Below, one piece after another: positions 61,555 through 64,000 of a DNA stretch of 64,000 bases (position 1 is the stretch's first letter; the number at the start of each line of letters is the position of its first letter). The notes under the pieces are model-generated. The model searched no databases. It was not told the DNA's origin and was given only the letters and a program-made list of their open reading frames with translations. Source of the DNA: Planctomycetota bacterium. GTDB taxonomy: Bacteria; Planctomycetota; Planctomycetia; Pirellulales; UBA1268. The stretch covers positions 1-64,000 of the forward strand of contig QWOP01000084.1 in NCBI GenBank assembly GCA_003669605.1, read 5' to 3'. The translations under genes were made by a program, and so were the position numbers.

Positions 61555-62487
61555 ATGAGCCCGGCCGACATCTCACCGCAGTTGGAGCACCTTCTCGAGG
61601 CGGCCGCGCGCCTCTTTAGTTCTTCGGCCGCCGATGCCATTCTCCTCTTAGTCGATCAGCGCCTCGACTGGGACCGCGTCCGATCGCTCGTCGGTGCCGG
61701 GCAGCCTCTCCTGGTTGCCGCCGACGAGAAGAACCACCTCGCCGGGTGCGAGGACTGGGGCCTGCGGAGGGTGCTCCTCGATGTCGCCGGTCTCCCGGTC
61801 CACGAACGGCTCGCCCAGGCACTCTTGGAGTGCGTGGCGGCGGAGTTGATCGCTCCCGAGGCCCAGGTGGTGGCGATCTACTCTGGCTTCGAGGCAGGCA
61901 CGATCGACTCGGTGAGCGTCCTGCGGCTCGAAGAGCATCTCGGTCAACTCACCAGCCGCGACCTGCGGAATCTCGAAACAAAGGTGCCGCTGGAGACGCT
62001 CAAGCAGGTGGTCGACCTCGCCGTCGAGATCGGCCGTGAGGGGCGCGAAGGGAAGCCGGTGGGGACGCTGTTTGTTGTCGGCGACACCCGCAAGGTGATG
62101 ACCTCCAGCCATGCCACCGGATTTGATCCCGTTCGCGGCTACTCCCGCGCCGAGCGGAACCTCGCCGACCCGCGCGTCCGCGAGGGGCTCAAGGAGATCG
62201 CTCAACTCGACGGCGCTTTCGTCGTCGGCCCCGACGGCACCGTGGAGGCGGCCGCCCGCTACATCGACGCCTCGGCGGAGAACGTGTCGGTCGCCAAGGG
62301 GCTCGGGGCCCGCCACTGGGCCGCTGCCGCGATTACCCGGAGGACGCGGAGCGTCGCCGTGGCCGTCAGCGAGACCAATGGCACGGTCCGCCTCTTTCAA
62401 AACGGTGAGGTGATCCTGCGGATCGAACCGTTCCGCCGCGCCATGAAGTGGAAAGATTTCGAATACGATCCGCCCAGTGGCGACTGA
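61555..62487 (+). CDS. Diadenylate cyclase (DAC/DisA_N domain) protein
   Basis: 310 residues from ATG 61555. The C-terminal half is a DAC domain, which joins two ATP into cyclic di-AMP: GTLFVVGDTRKVM, then the DGA motif at 219-221 (LDGAFVVGPDGTVEAAARYI), and the RHR motif as Arg253-His254-Trp255 (GLGARHWAAAAITR). Trp in place of the second Arg is unusual. The N-terminal 150 residues are an unrelated alpha/beta domain (ADAILLLVDQRLDWDRVR) seen in planctomycete DAC proteins. No membrane helix. The product would be a signalling nucleotide for osmotic or envelope control. Confidence 0.88.
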   Translation: MSPADISPQLEHLLEAAARLFSSSAADAILLLVDQRLDWDRVRSLVGAGQPLLVAADEKNHLAGCEDWGLRRVLLDVAGLPVHERLAQALLECVAAELIAPEAQVVAIYSGFEAGTIDSVSVLRLEEHLGQLTSRDLRNLETKVPLETLKQVVDLAVEIGREGREGKPVGTLFVVGDTRKVMTSSHATGFDPVRGYSRAERNLADPRVREGLKEIAQLDGAFVVGPDGTVEAAARYIDASAENVSVAKGLGARHWAAAAITRRTRSVAVAVSETNGTVRLFQNGEVILRIEPFRRAMKWKDFEYDPPSGD

Positions 62488-62599
62488 TGCGGATCACTGC
62501 CGATATCGCAGTCCAAAAAGCGATTCAACAGTCGCTCCAAAAGGCCTATGGAAGCGAGCGCCTGGTACCGCGCGCAGGCAGTGTATCCACAGCCTGCTC

Positions 62600-62812
62600 T
62601 CAGGCAGCCTGCAGGAACTGCACGCTGTTGACGTGGATCAGGGCGCAGAACTTGAAGCAATCACCTCCGGCGTCGTAAATGACGACCTTGCCGCCGCCAA
62701 ACATGATGCACTCCGGGTGACGCACTTCGTGGACCTCGCCGTTGGAGAGATGGTTCGCAAAGGGCTGGAAAGGATGGCGGCAAACCAACTCGCCAATCGC
62801 TTTAGCGTTCAC
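62600..62812 (-). CDS. Conserved 70-residue protein of planctomycetes
   Basis: Short leftward gene with family-like features: MNAKAIGELVCRHPFQPFAN at the start, LSNGEVHEVRHPECIMFGGG in the middle and ALIHVNSVQFLQ at the end. I recognise this pattern (RxPFxPFxLxLSNGExHEVRHPE) from many small planctomycete proteins of unknown function. Probably a compact beta domain in the cytoplasm. No cofactor motif. It is isolated between the DAC gene and the DUF1501 gene. Confidence 0.72.
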   Translation of the reverse strand: MNAKAIGELVCRHPFQPFANHLSNGEVHEVRHPECIMFGGGKVVIYDAGGDCFKFCALIHVNSVQFLQAA

Positions 62813-63021
62813 TTCTCCTCATCGCCGAACCACGTGGACGCCCGTATATGTTCCTTGCTGAGTTGAAGCTGGTCAACCGATCGGCCTGCCCCCCTTCAAC
62901 GGCACTCCTTCCAGAGAGAGAATCTGTGGGGTGAGCAACGACCGGCAGCACGAGGCGCCTCACTTCCTCCCAGGGATGACGACCTGTTTGCCGGCAGAAA
63001 AGGTGTTGCTGTATCGCCCCG
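62813..63021. other. Intergenic region upstream of the small protein
   Basis: About 200 bases with no visible gene. It should carry the promoter of the leftward small protein and the end of the leftward DUF1501 transcript. A 10-base palindrome GAGGCGCCTC is at 62952-62961; I see no T-rich terminator. Confidence 0.4.
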
Positions 63022-64000
63022 CTACGCCATGATCTCGCTGATCACCCGGCCATAGACGTCGGTGAGCCGGTCATCACGCCCCTGATGAAAATAGGTGAGG
63101 CGGGTGTGGTCGAGGCCCAGGATCGCCAGGATCGTGGCGTGCAGGTCGTGGACATGGACGCGATTTTCCACCGCGGCAAAGCCGAGCTCGTCGGTGGCGC
63201 CGTAGATTGTGCCCCCCTTCACGCCGCCACCGGCCATCCACATCGAGAAGCCGTAAGGATTGTGGTTGCGCCCCGGTTTTCCAGGGCCTTCGCTGAAGGG
63301 CATCCGCCCAAACTCACCTCCCCAGACGACGAGCGTCGAGTCGAGGAGGCCGCGCTGTTCGAGGTCGGTTAAGAGGGCCGCGATCGGCTGGTCGGTCTCG
63401 CCGGCATGCCGGCCATGGTTTTTCTCCACCGACTCGTGCGCGTCCCAGGTCTCCTCGAGATGGCCGCCACCCGAATAGAGCTGCACAAACCGCACGCCGC
63501 GCTCCACCAACCGCCGGGCGATGAGGCAGTTGCGGCCGAACTCCGCCGTCGGCTCCTGGTCAACGCCGTAGGCTGCAAGTGTGGCGGCCGTCTCCGCGCC
63601 GAGATCGACCGCCGCAGGAGCCTCCGCCTGCATCCGGTAGGCGAGTTCGTAGCTCGCAGCGCGCGCGGCCAACTCCGAGCCACCGGGACGGCTTTGCATG
63701 TGTTCGTCGTTGAGGGCTGCGAGGAGATCGAGCTGCCGGCGCTGCCCATCGCGACCGAGTTCGCTGGGCACGGCCAGATCCAGAATCGGATTCCCAACCG
63801 GCCGAAAAAGCGTTCCCTGGAAACTCGCCGGCATGAAGCCGCTCGACCAGTTCGGCTGGCCACCAATCGGCCCGCCCCGCTTGTCGAGGAGGACGACGTA
63901 GCCGGGCATGTCCTGGTTTTCGGTGCCCAGGCCATACACCACCCAGCTCCCCAGCGACGGCCGGCCGATGAGCGGCTTGCCGGTGTTCATCTGCACCAGC
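63022..64000 (-). CDS. DUF1501 sulfatase-like protein, 5' part outside the window
   Basis: The C-terminal 326 residues or so of a DUF1501 protein; the gene enters from beyond base 64000, so start and signal peptide are missing. DUF1501 belongs to the alkaline phosphatase/sulfatase-like superfamily and is typically Tat-exported in planctomycetes. Signatures present: RFVQLYSGGGHLEETWDAHE, LVVWGGEFGRMPFSEGPGKP, GRNHNPYGFSMWMAGGGVKG, and the closing VHDLHATILAILGLDHTRL-TYFHQGRDDRLTDV. In most planctomycetes it follows a DUF1553 gene, which would lie outside this window. Confidence 0.93.
   Translation of the reverse strand, partial: LVQMNTGKPLIGRPSLGSWVVYGLGTENQDMPGYVVLLDKRGGPIGGQPNWSSGFMPASFQGTLFRPVGNPILDLAVPSELGRDGQRRQLDLLAALNDEHMQSRPGGSELAARAASYELAYRMQAEAPAAVDLGAETAATLAAYGVDQEPTAEFGRNCLIARRLVERGVRFVQLYSGGGHLEETWDAHESVEKNHGRHAGETDQPIAALLTDLEQRGLLDSTLVVWGGEFGRMPFSEGPGKPGRNHNPYGFSMWMAGGGVKGGTIYGATDELGFAAVENRVHVHDLHATILAILGLDHTRLTYFHQGRDDRLTDVYGRVISEIMA

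Overview
The window looks like a chromosomal segment of a planctomycete, probably of the Pirellulales/Planctomycetia type. The evidence is high G+C, frequent GTG and TTG starts, and many four-base stop/start overlaps. The families present also point there: DUF1501, DUF1570, a DUF1080-ThuA fusion, a twin-arginine Gfo/Idh/MocA protein, PQQ-like propellers, secreted squalene-cyclase-like repeat proteins and MoxR/DUF58/von Willebrand (VWA) operons. I saw no rRNA, tRNA, CRISPR array, transposase or prophage.

Layout. (1) 0.3-12.6 kb is a surface-polysaccharide locus. A sulfotransferase runs leftward; running rightward are a three-enzyme glycosyltransferase fusion, a small glycosylation-associated protein, a GT-C-like membrane protein, a membrane-anchored GT2 and two methyltransferases. 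The sulfotransferase and the fusion carry the same rare EGR/WYL repeat. (2) 12.7-13.2 kb holds an HU-like DNA-binding protein with a recognisable promoter and terminator. (3) 13.4-39.2 kb is entirely rightward: a giant PQQ-like protein, a secreted cyclase-fold protein, MoxR ATPase, DUF58, two VWA membrane proteins, a DUF4175-like membrane protein, coiled-coil and TPR-like exported proteins, an SH3/NPCBM-like protein, an active-looking HtrA-type protease, two paralogues of that protease that have lost the whole catalytic triad, and an RluA-type pseudouridine synthase. From 19.5 kb on, most junctions overlap or nearly touch, so this is probably one envelope-homeostasis operon. (4) 39.3-42.4 kb, leftward, is housekeeping: PfkB sugar kinase, cysS and ispF. 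(5) 42.4-45.2 kb is an ABC-2 exporter (ATPase plus two permeases). (6) 45.3-47.7 kb is a GNAT protein divergent from a YeiH-type transporter coupled to an 84-residue membrane protein. (7) 47.8-52.1 kb is TIM barrel, UbiA, TIM barrel and alkaline-phosphatase-superfamily enzyme, resembling part of the ebo metabolite-traffic cluster. (8) 52.1-64 kb is a mixed set: 2Fe-2S ferredoxin, DUF1080-ThuA fusion, coiled-coil protein with a BRCT-like end, Gfo/Idh/MocA protein, DUF1570 metallopeptidase-like protein, HEAT lipoprotein, a toroid-like protein, a diadenylate cyclase, a conserved 70-residue protein and a DUF1501 protein cut by the window edge.

The strongest candidate for an undescribed system is the end of the MoxR operon: one intact HtrA-type protease followed by two membrane or exported proteins that keep the protease and PDZ folds but replace His, Asp and Ser. 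The second of these is also fused to an alpha/beta-hydrolase-like domain whose nucleophile serine is glycine. This suggests a sensor or adaptor set built around one active enzyme and driven or inserted by the MoxR/VWA machinery.
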